A DNA stretch of 64,000 bases from Spinellus fusiger (GCA_025094145.1 JALLLS010000108.1:37344-101343); one strand, 5' to 3'. Counted from the stretch's first letter, positions 43,687 through 57,044 are shown. The notes: generated from the letters alone by a model not told the origin. A program made the numbers and translations.

Positions 43687-44798
43687 ATGGAAAGAGACGA
43701 CAGCGACGAGGGTACTGTGAGTGACGGTACTCTCAAGAGTCTTTTGAACCAGGAGAACGAACTCCACCTTCAAATTGACGCATTACAAAGTGAGATTGCT
43801 ACTCTTCAAGAGAAACTAGGCAAACAAGAAAAGGAAGACGAACTGGACGATCAAGGTAATGATGTACTGCGCTGCACTTTATAGAACAACCAACTCACAC
43901 TCATTCTTTGTTTTAGACTTGGAGGAATTCGAAGCCCCCGAGTGGTGTGTTCCTATCAAGGCCAATGTTATGAACTTTGACTGGGATGTAAGTATAAAGT
44001 CCCATCGATGCAATATGAACAAGGATACAAACTCACTCATGAAAACCGACTAGTCATTAGCAGCTGAAGTTCAATTTGATGTGATAGTCACAGATCCTCC
44101 ATGGCAGCTAGCAACGCATGCTCCTACGCGTGGTGTAAGCCAAATAGAAGGAAACAAGTGGGTCTGGCTGACACATTGGAATTAACAGGTAGCTATTGCC
44201 TATCAACAATTGCCTGATATTTGTATCGAAGACATTCCAGTACCAAAACTACAGAAGAATGGCTTTATCTTCATATGGGTGATCAATAACAAATATGCAA
44301 AGGCCTTTGAATTGATGGAGAAATGGGGCTATACGTAAGTAGGATCCAACAGAACAGAGGATCTTATTTCTGTGGGAGGTAGCTATGTAGATGACATTAC
44401 GTGGGTAAAACAGACAGTCAACAGACGCATGGCCAAGGGGCATGGCTACTATCTACAACACGCAAAAGAAACCTGTCTTGTAGGTAAAAAGGTAATCTCG
44501 TCCATGCATAGGGGCATTTGGCTAAAGATGTGTAGGGTGAAGATCCACCAAATTGCCGTCATTCTGTGGGCTCAGATGTTATCTTCTCAGAGCGTAGAGG
44601 ACAGAGCCAGAAGCCCGAGGAACTGTATGAGCTCATTGAAGAGCTGGTTCCTGATGGTAGGATGGGGGACATTATGTAGAAAATATCTTTCATGTGTTTA
44701 CTCTTTGTGTGTGCTTATCTATAGGCAAATACTTGGAAATCTTTGGTAGAAAGAACAATTTACGTGATTACTGGGTTACTATTGGTAATGAACTCTAG
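43687..44798 (+). CDS. MT-A70-family adenine N6-methyltransferase with DPPW motif (MTA1/AMT1-like)
   Basis: Seven exons: 43687-43855, 43917-43987, 44054-44134, 44189-44334, 44383-44491, 44536-44656 and 44725-44798, giving 256 aa with all phases closing. An N-terminal coiled coil (NELHLQIDALQSEIATLQEK) precedes the catalytic domain, which has VIVTDPPWQLATHAPTRG (DPPW active site). This is followed by NGFIFIWVINNKYAKAFELM, WGYTYVDDITWVKQTVNRR, HAKETCLVGKK and a C-terminal EIFGRKNNLRDYWVTIGNEL. This is the METTL3/IME4 superfamily. The very short N terminus without zinc fingers, and the sequence after DPPW (QLATHAPTRG rather than DIHMELPYGT), fit the MTA1-type DNA 6mA methyltransferases of ciliates and early fungi better than the mRNA m6A writer. 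That assignment is inference; a phylogeny would settle it. Confidence 0.85.
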
Positions 44799-44917
44799 AG
44801 ACTATAATAAGAGGAGTGTGTAGCCTTTTCCCCTGTTGATGCTTCAAAGAAGAAAGGACACTTGTAATATACTTTTTTATTTTTATTATTTTTGTTTTTA
44901 TTTTTGTTTTATTATTA

Positions 44918-45880
44918 TTATAAATCACACCAGTTTCTAATAGGCAAGCAAGAAAGATATTTACAATTGGGACATATCTGTAATAAAAACACAAGTAGAA
45001 TATAGACAATGAGTGATAGAGCAATAGGTAGGAAGACAGAATCACTAGGACTTACCTTGCTTGGATCTTGAGAAGAGTAAAATGCATTGATAGAAATAAA
45101 AAACATGACCACGAGCAATACCAAGGCACATCCACGAGCTATCCATGTGATGATTTTTGTTCTTTTGCTTGCTGCTGTGCGCATAGGTGCAATAAGAATA
45201 CCCATGACAAGGCCCACAGCAAAACCACCTAGTGAACATTTCACGAGAGAGTGAATAGCATGCATAGAAAGAAGAAGAAAAAGAGAAGAAACCTACCCAT
45301 ATGAGCAAAGTTATCAAGACCTGGAAGAAGTCCCAGTGCAAGTGAAATAATAGTAGATACAAAAAGCTTCATGAGTTCTTTCACAGGATTTGGGATGATC
45401 TTCCAATTGACAATCACATCCACAAACATATATCCAATCAATCCAAACAATGCACCCGAACATCCCATGGAAGCTAATCATAGAATGGATGATTAAGATT
45501 GAAAAAGAGTAATAATAATAAATACCCTACCTGACATTGATTGCGAGAGAATTGAACTCAAGATAACACCCCAAATGCCTGATGCCAAGTACAATACCAT
45601 GTACCGAGGAACTCCCAGTGCACGCTCAAGATCAGCCCCTAGCCTCAAGTGAGTCAACATGTTAATCACATAATGGACAATCCCAGCATGTAAAAAGATG
45701 GGTATAATAAAGCGAAAGGACTGATTCGCCACACCATTCGCAAAGCCACCAAACGCACACAGTTCTTCCAAAGTACAAGAGGCATTGGGTCGGAAACAGT
45801 CGGAAAAGGGTGTAGTAGAAGTGAAGTTGGGCAGAGGTCGAATGCAAGGTGTGAATTTAGCACCGAGATTCACAAGTACC

Positions 45881-45912
<32 letters not shown>

Positions 45913-46807
45913 AAACAAAACAAAAAAAAACAAGAAATGTTAGTTCTTCACAACAGCTGGTTTCTTCAATGTGTGGACTTACTGAGAATCCAGGTCCCAC
46001 CATGATATTGAATGGATTGGTTTCAATAAAGTAGCCTGCAAGCATATTACTCTTAATAAGTTCATAGATCAAGACAATGAACATGGCAAGACCTGTGAGC
46101 CAACTGAACCAAGGTCTTCTTACAGGACCCACCAAGGCTCTCATCAAAGGCCCTCGGTTGGATCCATAAGGAGAATGAGAGGGTCGAGACGGCCCAGGTG
46201 CCTCTACTGATCTTTGGTGTGTACTAAATGCAGGTGGTTGGGTGTAGGGCTTGTAGGCGGGCAGTTCGTGGTCTGTTGGGACAGTCTCCAGTTGGAGAAA
46301 GACATTGGAGGCATCTGGAGTTCTTTCGTAAGAAGGTTGGTCCATCAATGCATAGTGGTTGGCTCTTTCTTCATCTTCCTCATTGAACCTAGGTCCATAG
46401 TCTTCTACCATTGTCTTTTCTTCAATAGGAATAGAAGCATTTATTGGATAATTCCGTGATTCTGAAGTCAATGTGTGTGAGGAGCTAGGTGTAGAATCAG
46501 AAACTGGGGACACATGTGTCGCTTGAGAAGATAGAGTGTGCAGTTGAATAGAAGGTGATATGGGAGACACTTGTGAGTAGTTATCCATAATAGAAGACTC
46601 ATCATAGAAAGGAGAAGGTATGATGGATGGAGAACAAGGTGCAAACTGAACATGATTGGGCCCACCATCCTGGAATGACATGGTGTTATTAGGTGTGTTC
46701 AACCCACTTGACTCTATCTGTTCTTCTGTGAGGTGTCTTGGAGGAGGTGAGTGAAGTCTGTCGGGAGAGAACTTTGAGTGCGTGTTTGCAAGATCTTCTT
46801 TCTCCAT
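44918..46807 (-). CDS. Rhomboid-family intramembrane serine protease
   Basis: Exons on the minus strand are 46807-45983, 45879-45531, 45473-45297, 45228-45056 and 44977-44918 (527 aa). The first ~240 residues are a Ser/Pro/Thr-rich cytosolic region. The first membrane helix follows (WFSWLTGLAMFIVLIYELI). The core has HAGIVHYVINMLTHLRLGADLE (HxxxN region), GCSGALFGLIGYMFVD (GxSG with the catalytic Ser) and DNFAHMGGFAVGLVMG (catalytic His). The C terminus carries a Cys-rich ICPNCKYLSCLPIRNWC, which also occurs in fungal rhomboids. With both catalytic residues present, it is predicted to be an active protease rather than an iRhom. Membrane location (Golgi, endosome or plasma membrane) cannot be told. 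It lies convergent to the methyltransferase, 119 bp away. Confidence 0.92.
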
Positions 46808-47990
46808 ACTGTAAGAAGGAATAGTAAACAAAAGAACAAAGTGGGCTTTCTTATTTACTTTGGTTTGTTATTCCCAATGGGCTGGTGATACCGCTAATTT
46901 TGAATTCCCCATCATGCTCCTGCCTATATTTAAATGGGATTGACTTGAAGATGGCATTTTAGTGTGTCATTCGTAGTGTTGAGATAGCACAGACAGTGGG
47001 TATTAGGATGGTTTATATCTCACGAAGGATGATTTTATTCTATACTTATTTCTTTGTTGAATGTAGTGTATTTTTAAATATTACAAATGATGTTATATAA
47101 TGCAACCACTATGAACAGGGTTTACATTTAAATAAATAAACAAATAAATGATAGACAGACAGATAGACAGATTATAAATAGAATAGTATTGTGGCTATGC
47201 TTAGGTTACTCTATTCTACATTAAAGAAAGACACCTGATAGTAGGAATAAGTGTGTTTTGTGTCTATTCACAGGAAGATGAATACAACAAATATGATACT
47301 CTAGCATGGTAGAATACATCCAACAAACTACAACGACAGCACTTGGCCTATAGCTGAGAACTGGGAGTGGTGCTTGAGCGGAGATGTTTATATCTAGGCT
47401 TGTTGAGATCTCTTGTTGAAAATGTGGGAATCTTGCGGAGAGAATATCTACAGCGACATAATAGTAGTACCAAGATCACTATTTCAGAGAGTGCACAAAA
47501 AGATAAGAATGGAAATATAAAAGTAGAAACAGAAATAAGGTTTAGGGATAATGATAAACATACTGCTTAGTTACATGGAGGGATACCAGAGCTATATTAT
47601 CTAATATAGACATTCATAAGAAGATATCTGATATGTTAAATCACTAAAGTATTTATAAAGGTCTATCAGGTGATTCAGTATTTATAACTGTTTAGACTTT
47701 TATTATCTTGATTTGCCAAAAAAAAAAAAAAACTTTCAATGTTTGGAGATTATATCAGTTTAGTAAATACAGAAAACATTGTTCTCTTTTATACAAGCTC
47801 ATACCTAACCACTCAAAGAAAAATAATAAAGAAAACTATCAACTCAACAGAGGAAAGCAATCGACTGTGATACTTTAAATTTATACACTACTATTCACTT
47901 GTAGGCTCTATTTTAAAATTTATATAAACTAATGACTATGAAGAAAATAGACTTAAAATCTTTATTAATTAAAGAAAAAGAGCATTTTGT
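46808..47990. other. Intergenic, AT-rich
   Basis: The first part is the upstream region of the rhomboid gene. Around 47280-47570 a plus-strand frame (EDEYNKYDTLAW, then LERRCLYLGLLRSLVENVGI with stops between) looks like decayed coding sequence of unknown family. Confidence 0.35.
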
Positions 47991-48580
47991 AGGTATGGAG
48001 ATGTATTATTATCAAAAGCACCAATGCTTGGTATGGATACCACTGGAATTAATGGTAGTCTAATATCTTCATTCTCTACCAGCCATTTGTCTGTCCATAT
48101 ACCCTTTAAAGATTAAACTCTTGTTCTGACATAATATCAGTCTCCATCTCTTATTCAGTGATGTACATCCTCTTTCCACTCTACATCTCTATCTTCAATC
48201 GAACCCAAAAAAAAAGTTGCTCAATTGAATGACACTCAAAACTACAGGGTACTCATTAAAAAAATGGATTTACACCACTCTTTAATTTTCACTGCAATAA
48301 CATCCTTATTTTATAACATGTGGTGCTATTTATTTGCATCTGATAGTTAACTCCAGGATTATGTATAATGAAAAAACTCAGGGCAACACATCTTTTTCAA
48401 GACACGGCTGTTCTTTTTGGAGCTTATATTGATATTTTCTATGTAGATACACTCAATATTCTTACAAATAAAACTGCTTTACGGCATTCTATTAATACCA
48501 ACAGACTTCATGATGATGTTAATAGACTCTTTTAATAGGCTAATACCTAATACAATTGGTATATGCTTACTGTCTCTACT
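47991..48580 (-). pseudogene. Possible decayed DDE transposase
   Basis: On the minus strand, near 48205-48240, SIEQLFFWVRLKIEM resembles the NSIEQFWSVVKSK third-acid region of the intact transposase at 19746-20999. The rest cannot be aligned with confidence. This is a weak call that depends on one motif. Confidence 0.25.
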
Positions 48581-51500
48581 TTTTTGTATATGGATTTCTA
48601 TTATAACTCATTAAACAAAAGCATAGAATAACTCTATTTCTCTCTCCATTAACCTAACAAGGGCGCTTATGAATCCATCATAGTGTTCAAGGGCTTAATA
48701 CTATACAGTTGAACATTTCAGTTGATCTTTTTTGTTGTTGTTGTTGCTCTGGCATCATCACTATCAATATTTTTCTTGTGAGATTCCACCAAGCCATTTG
48801 CCTAGCAATACCTCAACAGTTCATATATAAAAGGGTGAGGTATGTTCAGTATGTCAAATACCTCATTGACAGTAGTATCTTTCCCTACAAGCTACTGCAA
48901 AAGATCAAAGGGGTATCTGGGTTGTTTTTGTCTCAGTCATCCAAGGTAATTTTATGAAGTTATTTATGATATTGGGTGGAGTAAACAATACAGAGAAAGT
49001 AGAATGTGTTCTTTTTAAGTATATGTATATATATATATAGACAGTATAAAAAAAATTAGATCAGTTACACTTTATCTATGACATTAGAGTATTACTATAG
49101 ACAATAAATATTGAAAACTCGCCTTGTTTTATAAAAATGAACTGATATATTGCTAGCGAGATTTGAATTTTTTTTTTAATAAAAAAAGAAAAGTTAAATT
49201 AGCTTGGTTAAATAAATATCTCGATTAATATTATCAAATTGGTCTTTTTACGTTAATCTGTCGAGTTGGAGATAATATGATGTGATTCTGTGACTAGATT
49301 GCCTTATTAGTGCCCTGAAGTGATGATACCTTATTGATCCATGACCCTTTTGATGTTTTTGTCTTTTGATGTTGTAGACCTTGATGTAAGCTTATGTGTA
49401 TTGAGTACTTCTCTTTTTAGATGTATTAGGAAAATATAACAGATCCAGGATTGGATATCGAAGATGAATCACTAGAAAGTAAATAGTGACATAGGTAATG
49501 AAGTCTGGGAATTTTTAGATGCTTTGGTGGTAGTAGTAGTGATATGCGTTGCACTAAAGTTGTTCATGGATCTTGTAGGTGGCTTCTTGGGAAGTAGAAT
49601 AGATAATGTAGAATAAAAAGACTTGGATCCAGAGGCTAACTCATCATATTATGGAATAAGTGGCCCATTTTTTTCTTTTTTTTCTTTTTTTCTTTTTAAA
49701 AGAAGCAGTAGATGATTTAACAATAGAGGATTCAGTATGAGTACCCATTATATCAGCCTTTTCTCCGAAGCATAATTATGTGATTTTTGGTCAGCAAAAG
49801 ATTCTAGAAAGAGTACTATTGTCTTGAGAATCACCACCAAAGAGAAATAATTGCTTCTTATTCAACTGTGTAAACAGTACTGTGTGTTTTCTCTCTGCTA
49901 TGAACCTAATTTTTATTATTATAATAATCATAGATCCATGAAAATGTTACAACTACTGTTTACTTGAGATAGAGCTGTCTAGACACACTAACACTGGCAG
50001 GTTGTTTTTTCCCCTCTTCGCCGGTGGATCAGCACATGTGAATCAATTTTTTCTTAGCAAGGGAGATGTATTGATAAGAATGGTGATTGTAAATGAAATA
50101 CTTGTGAGACAGACACACAGTTCAAAAGGTTAATGTGAAAGTACCTATCAAACCAAATAGTGAATAACACTGGACAACATTCTTTTTAATGTGTGAGTCC
50201 TTACCCTGATTCCTAAGTCTAGTAGTAATACTAAATGGTCTTGAAGAAGTACCAGGCAATGGATAATACGACTTGTCTATATGACATATAGTCCAATCTC
50301 AATGAGTTATACTGAGGTCATAATAGGGAATATAATTGCTTTACTTTGTTTTGATGTATTTCAACACATTATATATATATAAATAACTACAGTTTTGTCT
50401 AAGTTCCTACAATGCAAAGCTTTGCAATGGGTCAACATATTATTTTCAAAACAAAACAAAAAAATATTTTTATTCCATTATATATATTGTCTATCTGTGT
50501 CTGTAGTTTATCAATTCTAAAAGGAATGGAGGAGAATTCATATGAGTGGAAAAATAAAAAGAAAGAGGCATAAAAATAAAAGGGAAAGGAGGCACAATCT
50601 GGCTGCCATAGTACACCTTGGTACTAAAGTTCATATAATTTTACCTAAAAAAAAGGCCCATGTCTTTCTCATTCTGACTCTTTGTTATTCTATTGATCAC
50701 CTTTAAAGAGAATAAAAAACTAATTTTGATTTACTTCATATTGACTTTTCCACTCTACTTTCACTTATATACATGCTTTTACATAAAAAACCAACCTTTA
50801 TTCTGCTTGGGTTTTGCATTGACATGATCAGATTCTCAGAGAAAATAAAAATAATTCTTTTTTGTTCCGTAGACACTGTATTTCTGTTGATCAATCCCTA
50901 ATTGGGTATGTACTCAGCACTACATATGTTGGCGTTTGGTAATGCTTAGTTTGTACATCCTATTTGTGCTGTGCTATGTTCAGGAACTCATCGTTTATAG
51001 GCTGATTTTGCATTTTAGATATAGTTACTGTAAATACCATCCTACTTGTTCATCTATATTTTATGTAATTACCATGACTTTTCATAAGAGTAAGCGTTTG
51101 TCGTACTTGATACAGGTTATAGATAGCAAAATTCTTTCAACTAAACAAATCAAAAACAAATTAGATTTATAAATCGTCCGGGGAAAAAAAATAATACAAG
51201 CTAAAGGTATTCAGATAATACACTACATCTATTCTTTATTACAAACCTTGGATCCACCTTCCCAGAATAACCTCTACCACTGTGTTTTCTGTCTGTATTT
51301 TTATAGTTCAGAGACATATATTAATTTTTTTTTGGTGTTTCTTCCTTTCACCCTTCAAAAGTCACAATACTCTTTTGTTTATTTTACAAACAATCTTTGT
51401 TTCCTCAGTCATTTTTCTGGACCTGCTCGTTGATCTTTCAAACTCAGCACATTTCGCTTGCTTGGTAAAGAAGTCTTAGGCAATGGCTACGCTCATTGTA

Positions 51501-52109
51501 ACTTTTTAAAATGAGAAATAATTAGTTTGAGTTCAATCAAAAGGTATACAGTTGGGAAAATAAAATATATATTTTCCATAATTAACAAAGAGTGTATTCT
51601 TTCTCTATTTATAGCAGATATATATATATAAACACACATACCGGGGACTGAGAATGTTGCTGCACTCTTCTTGTCTCTAGTGTTTTGTGTTGGTATAACG
51701 GTGTGACTATCCAGGCTGAAGAATTGAACTAACATTCCAAATCTCTGACAATAGCAGCTGTAGCCTTGGAATCGACAATTGGTATACTCATGATATAAAT
51801 AGTGCCATAGTTAGTTATTCATTGTATTGATAACCGTTGAGTGTCTCAAAAGACCTGCGAGTGAATTAATACAATCAACTGAACGGATGGCAGAATGCGG
51901 TGAATCATAATTAGTCTCACAATCTCAGTGTCCTATTGCTCCTTTCTCTTTAAATTCCACTGCCACACTCCTATCTCATTGTAGAATCTATAGACTTGTG
52001 CTTTGATAAAGAAATTATTAAACAAAACAAAAAGCATAGTATTCACTGTAGATAGTCTTGATTGTCAATGATAGACATTAGAGAATAGCACATAATAAAA
52101 CGGTGACGT
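48581..52109. other. Gene-poor AT-rich region
   Basis: Holds only short frames, a purine/pyrimidine run at 49665-49700 and TA-rich runs (49020-49040, 50375-50385). A frame at 48709-48957 is open and Cys-rich but has no recognisable motif. No gene is supported. Confidence 0.35.
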
Positions 52110-52854
52110 CTAGAAAGAGCAAAACCATCGGATGCCAAAGTGGGAATGCTTAATCGATTGAATCGTGATATCCGATTCACGATGCTCAACTTGTTCCGTC
52201 AATGCACGCACACACTGAATGCTCTGACGGTGCTGAGATAACTGAGAAAGAAATGCAAAAGAGGAGATACACTCAATATGTTTGCAAAAGAGTCTCTTCC
52301 TATGCCAATGTCTTCTTCCAGTGGCATAAGCGTCATGTTCTTCTATCAAAAGGCAAATTTAACACTGTGAGAACATAATAATACACATTGATTTATAGTC
52401 ACAGTGGCAGGACCAATCATCACACAGAATCAGATGAAAATATTTTCCCACCTGACTCTATCTCTATAGCAGCCACCCACAGCCGTCCTTTTTATTTTCA
52501 ACAGCCGAATCCTGTGATTCACTCAGCAGTCATTATTAAGTCACAGATTCGCATCTCCTACCCTAGTCAAAAAGGTATAAATATCCGCTTTATTTCCACA
52601 CCTTTTCTTTTCTCTCTTTACCATCGGAAGCATTAATTGAAGAGACAGTGAGAGTTGACTTTATCATGAAACATCTCTAATCTGAAATTATGCTTGGTGT
52701 AGTGGGAGTTATTTGCTCTTATGACCTATCAATTCCATAGAGTAGTCTCTTTTTAAGAGAATACTTTGTGCTTGGTAGTTTATAGTGTGTACTCACCTTC
52801 GCCTCTTTCTGCATTCTTGATGTGGTCGCTAGACATGGCTATGCGTTTATATTA

Positions 52855-53097
52855 TTAAGCATCCTGTCTGTTCTCCTCCATCTTTAGGTTTGTAGGAAGT
52901 GTTCTGGGTGGCCTATGCATTGTAACTATGGATTGTGTGGAAACAGGAGTGATGGATACAAGTGGGTCGCTCCTGCTTGTAGGCTCAGGATTTTTCAAGG
53001 CTCGCCCTTTTTTGCCTGGACCCTTTGTCGTGCTACCTGTGACAATGTCGTAAACAATTAAGAAAATGATAATAAGCAGCCTATTCCACTGTGGCTT

Positions 53098-53143
<46 letters not shown>

Positions 53144-53779
53144 TACGTACAATAAGGATAGATTAGTCATAATAATAATAAACAGTAAAGGAGTGTATGT
53201 ATGTTTTACTTGCTAGGTGTAGCCATCACACTTCTTGACTCTGCAAAGGGCCTCTTAGTGAATAGACTCTGGATGCCGCTTTAACTCTTGGTCTCACAAT
53301 AAAACAGAGTTCAGTTTGCTTTGCTTATTCTGCGTATCTCGAATAGTCACCGCAGATTAAAAGTGCTGTGTCTGTTGGGTGCAACTTGTACTCACCGCAT
53401 AATTATGACCCATTTCCGCTAATAGCCAGGCACTGTCTGCTATAGACACCCTTAACAAACAAACAACCCCTGCACCTGAGCCTGTACTGTCTTTAGTCAA
53501 CACAACACACTAGAATCCAACAACAACAGCATCATCTCTCATCGACTCACTGGACTCTACTCTAGAGTTCTTTTTATTTGAAAAAGAAGTTTTTTCTTTG
53601 TAAAGCGTCATCAACGTCATGAGTCCTCCCAGAAACACAGTTTCAGTTATTTGAGTCTATTGTTGCCTATTACTCTTTGCACTGGGATATACGCTATTAT
53701 TTGTTCTTTCATAGTTCTTTCTAATACATACCACAAATAGGCCCAGAGAAGACATAGACTCTCCACCATTCGTACTCAT
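52855..53779 (-). CDS. Small unknown protein, five exons
   Basis: Predicted exons on the minus strand are 53779-53732, 53656-53551, 53439-53396, 53268-53214 and 53036-52855 (144 aa). Phases close at all four junctions, which is strong support for a real gene. Readable sequence includes GLMTLMTLYKEKTSFSNKKN, then DSAWLLAEMGHNYA, then SLFTKRPFAESRSVMATP and SSTTKGPGKKGRALKNPEPT. The C terminus is basic and Ser/Thr/Pro-rich. I do not recognise the family. The last intron (53037-53213) has a GC donor (CTA|GCAAGT) and contains an (ATACAT)8 microsatellite. The ATG overlaps another ATG on the opposite strand (CATG), so the start is less certain than the internal exons. Confidence 0.5.
53099..53145. 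repeat. (ATACAT)n microsatellite
   Basis: About eight copies of ATACAT inside the last intron of the small unknown gene. Confidence 0.9.
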
Positions 53780-54199
53780 GGCAACTCAACACACACCACT
53801 CGAGTCTTATCAAGAACTCCTCTGTGTTCATGGGTGTCTCCAATGCCAGAGTAATATCAGAGGTTGTTTACAAAAAAAAATAGGTTGATAAGCATACAGG
53901 CTGTTGTGTAGGTTGGTGTTGTAGACTTGATTCCATTCTTCTTTCTGTGTTGACTGTGATTCTGTGAGTGCAATCGCTGTTGGTTATCCACAGAAGAGAA
54001 TGGATTTAGGCTGAAAACAACACACTCCACTCTGTCATCTTTCAATGTCGACGGTATATTTCTAGTGAACTCATTCTACCCCTATCGTCAAGCAGTATTC
54101 ATCATGTTCACACTGTTTGGACTGACCATGCTTCAGTCTCTACTTACTTGTCTTTTGGCTCTTTACTCTACAGTCATAGTTTGGGAAGAGTCAATCCAG

Positions 54200-54200
<1 letters not shown>

Positions 54201-54293
<93 letters not shown>
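54201..54293. repeat. (TTA)31 microsatellite
   Basis: Thirty-one uninterrupted TTA units, the longest pure simple repeat in the window. A plus-strand frame just upstream (YRQAVFIMFTLFGLTMLQSL) runs into it and reads poly-Ile. Confidence 0.95.
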
Positions 54294-56104
54294 GTACTTA
54301 CAAACATCAGATCCAATAGAGATGACTATGGTGGATTGTATTCTTCCAGTTACCCAAGAAGAGTGTTGTGCGTTTGCTATTAAATAATTACCACAGTGTG
54401 TGCTCAAGACAGACAGCGAGTAATAGATAGCATGCTTTAGTAACAGATAGCATAAGAGATACTTGGCAGAAAAACAAACAAACATCAGACTACTTTGTTT
54501 ATTAAATACATCATAAATACATCTGCATAGTACAGATGAGTCTACAATCTATATCTGTTTGACAAGAATGAATAAACAATAAGAGCTGTAGTGCATTATC
54601 ATGCTATCGCAACACTTGTGCCAAGATGCCACCTCATACTACTGTCATGGATCTGTTCTAGTGACAGTTAAATTGAAATGAGTACAACCACTGATGTGTA
54701 TAGCCGACACTTGTTTTGTTTACGATTGAGATATCACTATCAACCTTTTTAGTATATCATTAGCATCCCACTACCTTCATATCCCTTGATTTGTCTCTTT
54801 TAGACTGTTATTAGTAACTAGTTTATGATACACATGCTTCTCTGTATTGAATTCTTTGCACTAGTAATGGAGAATCTTATCTACTGCATATGCATTCTAT
54901 CTTTTCTCTTGTTGGTTTATCTGATACTTATACAGAAAACAGATATCTGTTGGCAGGTGATTATTATGACATTGGTTTTCCTATAGCTCATGTGTGTCAT
55001 CTAAATGCTAGTAACAACATAAATAAGCATTCTAATCACATACACTGATCTTTTCTGGTGTCTTATTCTCTTAGTAGTCTCTATTCTTTATACATAAAAG
55101 AAAATTACTAGTGCACAAGTAAAGACTCATTTCAGTGACTATGAGATGTGTTGGCATCGCTCTTTTCTGTAAAAGCGTACTATTCCCAACTATTAATTTG
55201 TGGATAGAATGTTGGTTTATATTTTTATTGTGTTTAACAATTGAGTGAATGTTATTAAGGATGTGTGTTGAGTAACGGCTTTGTAGTTTACAAATTCAGA
55301 CAAAACACTACTTAAACAGTAGGGAATTATTACTGGAACAAACACAGATAAGAATAGGACAAGATAAGAAATAAAATAAAATAAAAACACACCAAGTGAA
55401 GGGTAGGTATGACTTCTAAATTCCTCTACACAACAGACAATCTTAATTATGAATACAAGGCTTAAATAACAGCAAATACGATTGCTATTTACTTTAGGCA
55501 ATTCTTCTCACCCATACAATTGTGTCCTATGATAAACATGTTCTAATCAGAAAGAAAATGAGTACAGTTAATATGCAATATGTAAGTAGTTTGGTAGATA
55601 TCTTTATAGTAAAAACCATCAGTGGTTGTGCATATACCTTTATTTCTTTGTTCATTAAAAAGATGAGTTGTAGCTTTGTAAATTTTCGTTATTTCCAAGA
55701 CTATATAGACATGATTTGCTGTATGAGAGTATGAATTAAAGGGACAGACTGACCGTATATTTGTATTTATGCAAAATGATTCTTATACTGATTCTTTGTT
55801 GCTGTCACACACACACACCCACCCACCCTGTCTTTACATTGCTGTTATATTTCATTCATCTGTCTTTGTATGTATGAAATGTTATGTCAATAATATTGAG
55901 CAGCTTAATAAATAAATATAAATGAAGATAATATTAATAAAAGACATAACAGGTGTAATACTGTTGATAGTAGCAACACCTATCGTACATTATGGATAAA
56001 CATGAAACTTTCTTCAACTGTATGATTGGGATACCAATTTAACCCAATAGCAGATATGATCTTATATGCTTATTACTCTAAACCACACACATACTCATTA
56101 TACA
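54294..56104. other. Gene-poor AT-rich spacer
   Basis: No coding or structural feature recognised. It contains a short (ACAC/CCCA) run near 55805. Confidence 0.4.
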
Positions 56105-57044
56105 ATTCAAAGTATTTTTTATTTAATTTTGGGTGTAGATGCTATTCGCGCATTGAACATCTCAGCTACCCTATGAGATTGTTTGAAAATAAGATTGAAT
56201 AAACACATAGACACTGTAAACACTCGAGAGAAGAAAACAAATGCAGATAATAAGGAAACGGGAGGATAAAAGAATATAAAGTCTCAAATGGAGAAAATGA
56301 GAGATGGTAGTAAAATAATAAGTTAAGAATAGACATCCAAAAGGCCATAAAGTCAGCAAGGACACTAGAACATCAAAAAGATAACCGTCATCCTATGGTA
56401 ATCTGAAATCCAATGAGGGATACTCAAAGTGACTCGGAAAATCCTGAAAATAAATACAACAGCTACACTAGCAGCTTCTGGCTTTGCTAAACAGGTTAAG
56501 AATAGGTAGTAGAGAAGGGATTGGAGGAGAAGTGAGAATACAGCATCTGTTGTTGAAGGAGTCTTTGCACTCTATGGCGGCGTTGGGGTTCCCGCTCAAT
56601 ACACTCATCAGCAGCCTCAATGAGCAAGCTACCAGCTGATGGCTCTACCTTAAAGTCTCGAGTAGACGTGGCTCGATCAATGGCTTGCAGCAGTATTAAC
56701 AAACTGGGCCAAAGATCTCGCCATTTAACAAAAGACTTAACCGTGCGCGGTAGAAGATTTAGACAATAGTCAATAGGATGAACGTCTTGTGTTGGGGCAG
56801 GAACTAGGAAGAACAAAAACATGGAGCGTCTATGATCAACGAATGTGCAAGTGAGAAGGTGGTCCCTATTGGCAGATGGGTGGCCATATTGGCAAAGAAC
56901 TGAAAGTGTTGGTGGTAACCAAGCAACCCCCCATTTTAGTAGACAATGTCTCTCTTTGTGCATGCATAGTGGCAAAAGAGTTAGATCCCACACAGGTCTA
57001 TAGAGTCCACGGGCTACTGTCACCAACGGGTTCATACATATTAT
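56105..57044 (-). mobile_element. LINE-like 3' fragment with RT-zinc-binding-type C terminus
   Basis: On the minus strand a frame ending at 56496 includes LPPTLSVLCQYGHPSANRDH followed by LLTC, then HPIDYCLNLLPRTVKSFVKW. The C...H...C pattern resembles the zinc-binding C terminus of reverse transcriptases in non-LTR elements, with one Cys replaced. Downstream of the stop, 56105-56495 is a conserved untranslated block that recurs at 58390-58650 and 62197-62612. The 5' part is missing. Tc1-like element E5 interrupts or abuts it at about 57045. Confidence 0.55.

Noticed and set aside
52110..52836. Possible two-exon gene on the minus strand (52836-52797 and 52342-52110)
   Set aside because: Phases close, but the 454-bp intron is far longer than others here and no family is recognisable. 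Left as unproven.
54065..54319. Hydrophobic frame ending in poly-Ile
   Set aside because: Poly-Ile comes from the (TTA)31 repeat. The upstream hydrophobic part has no start or splice context that I could support.
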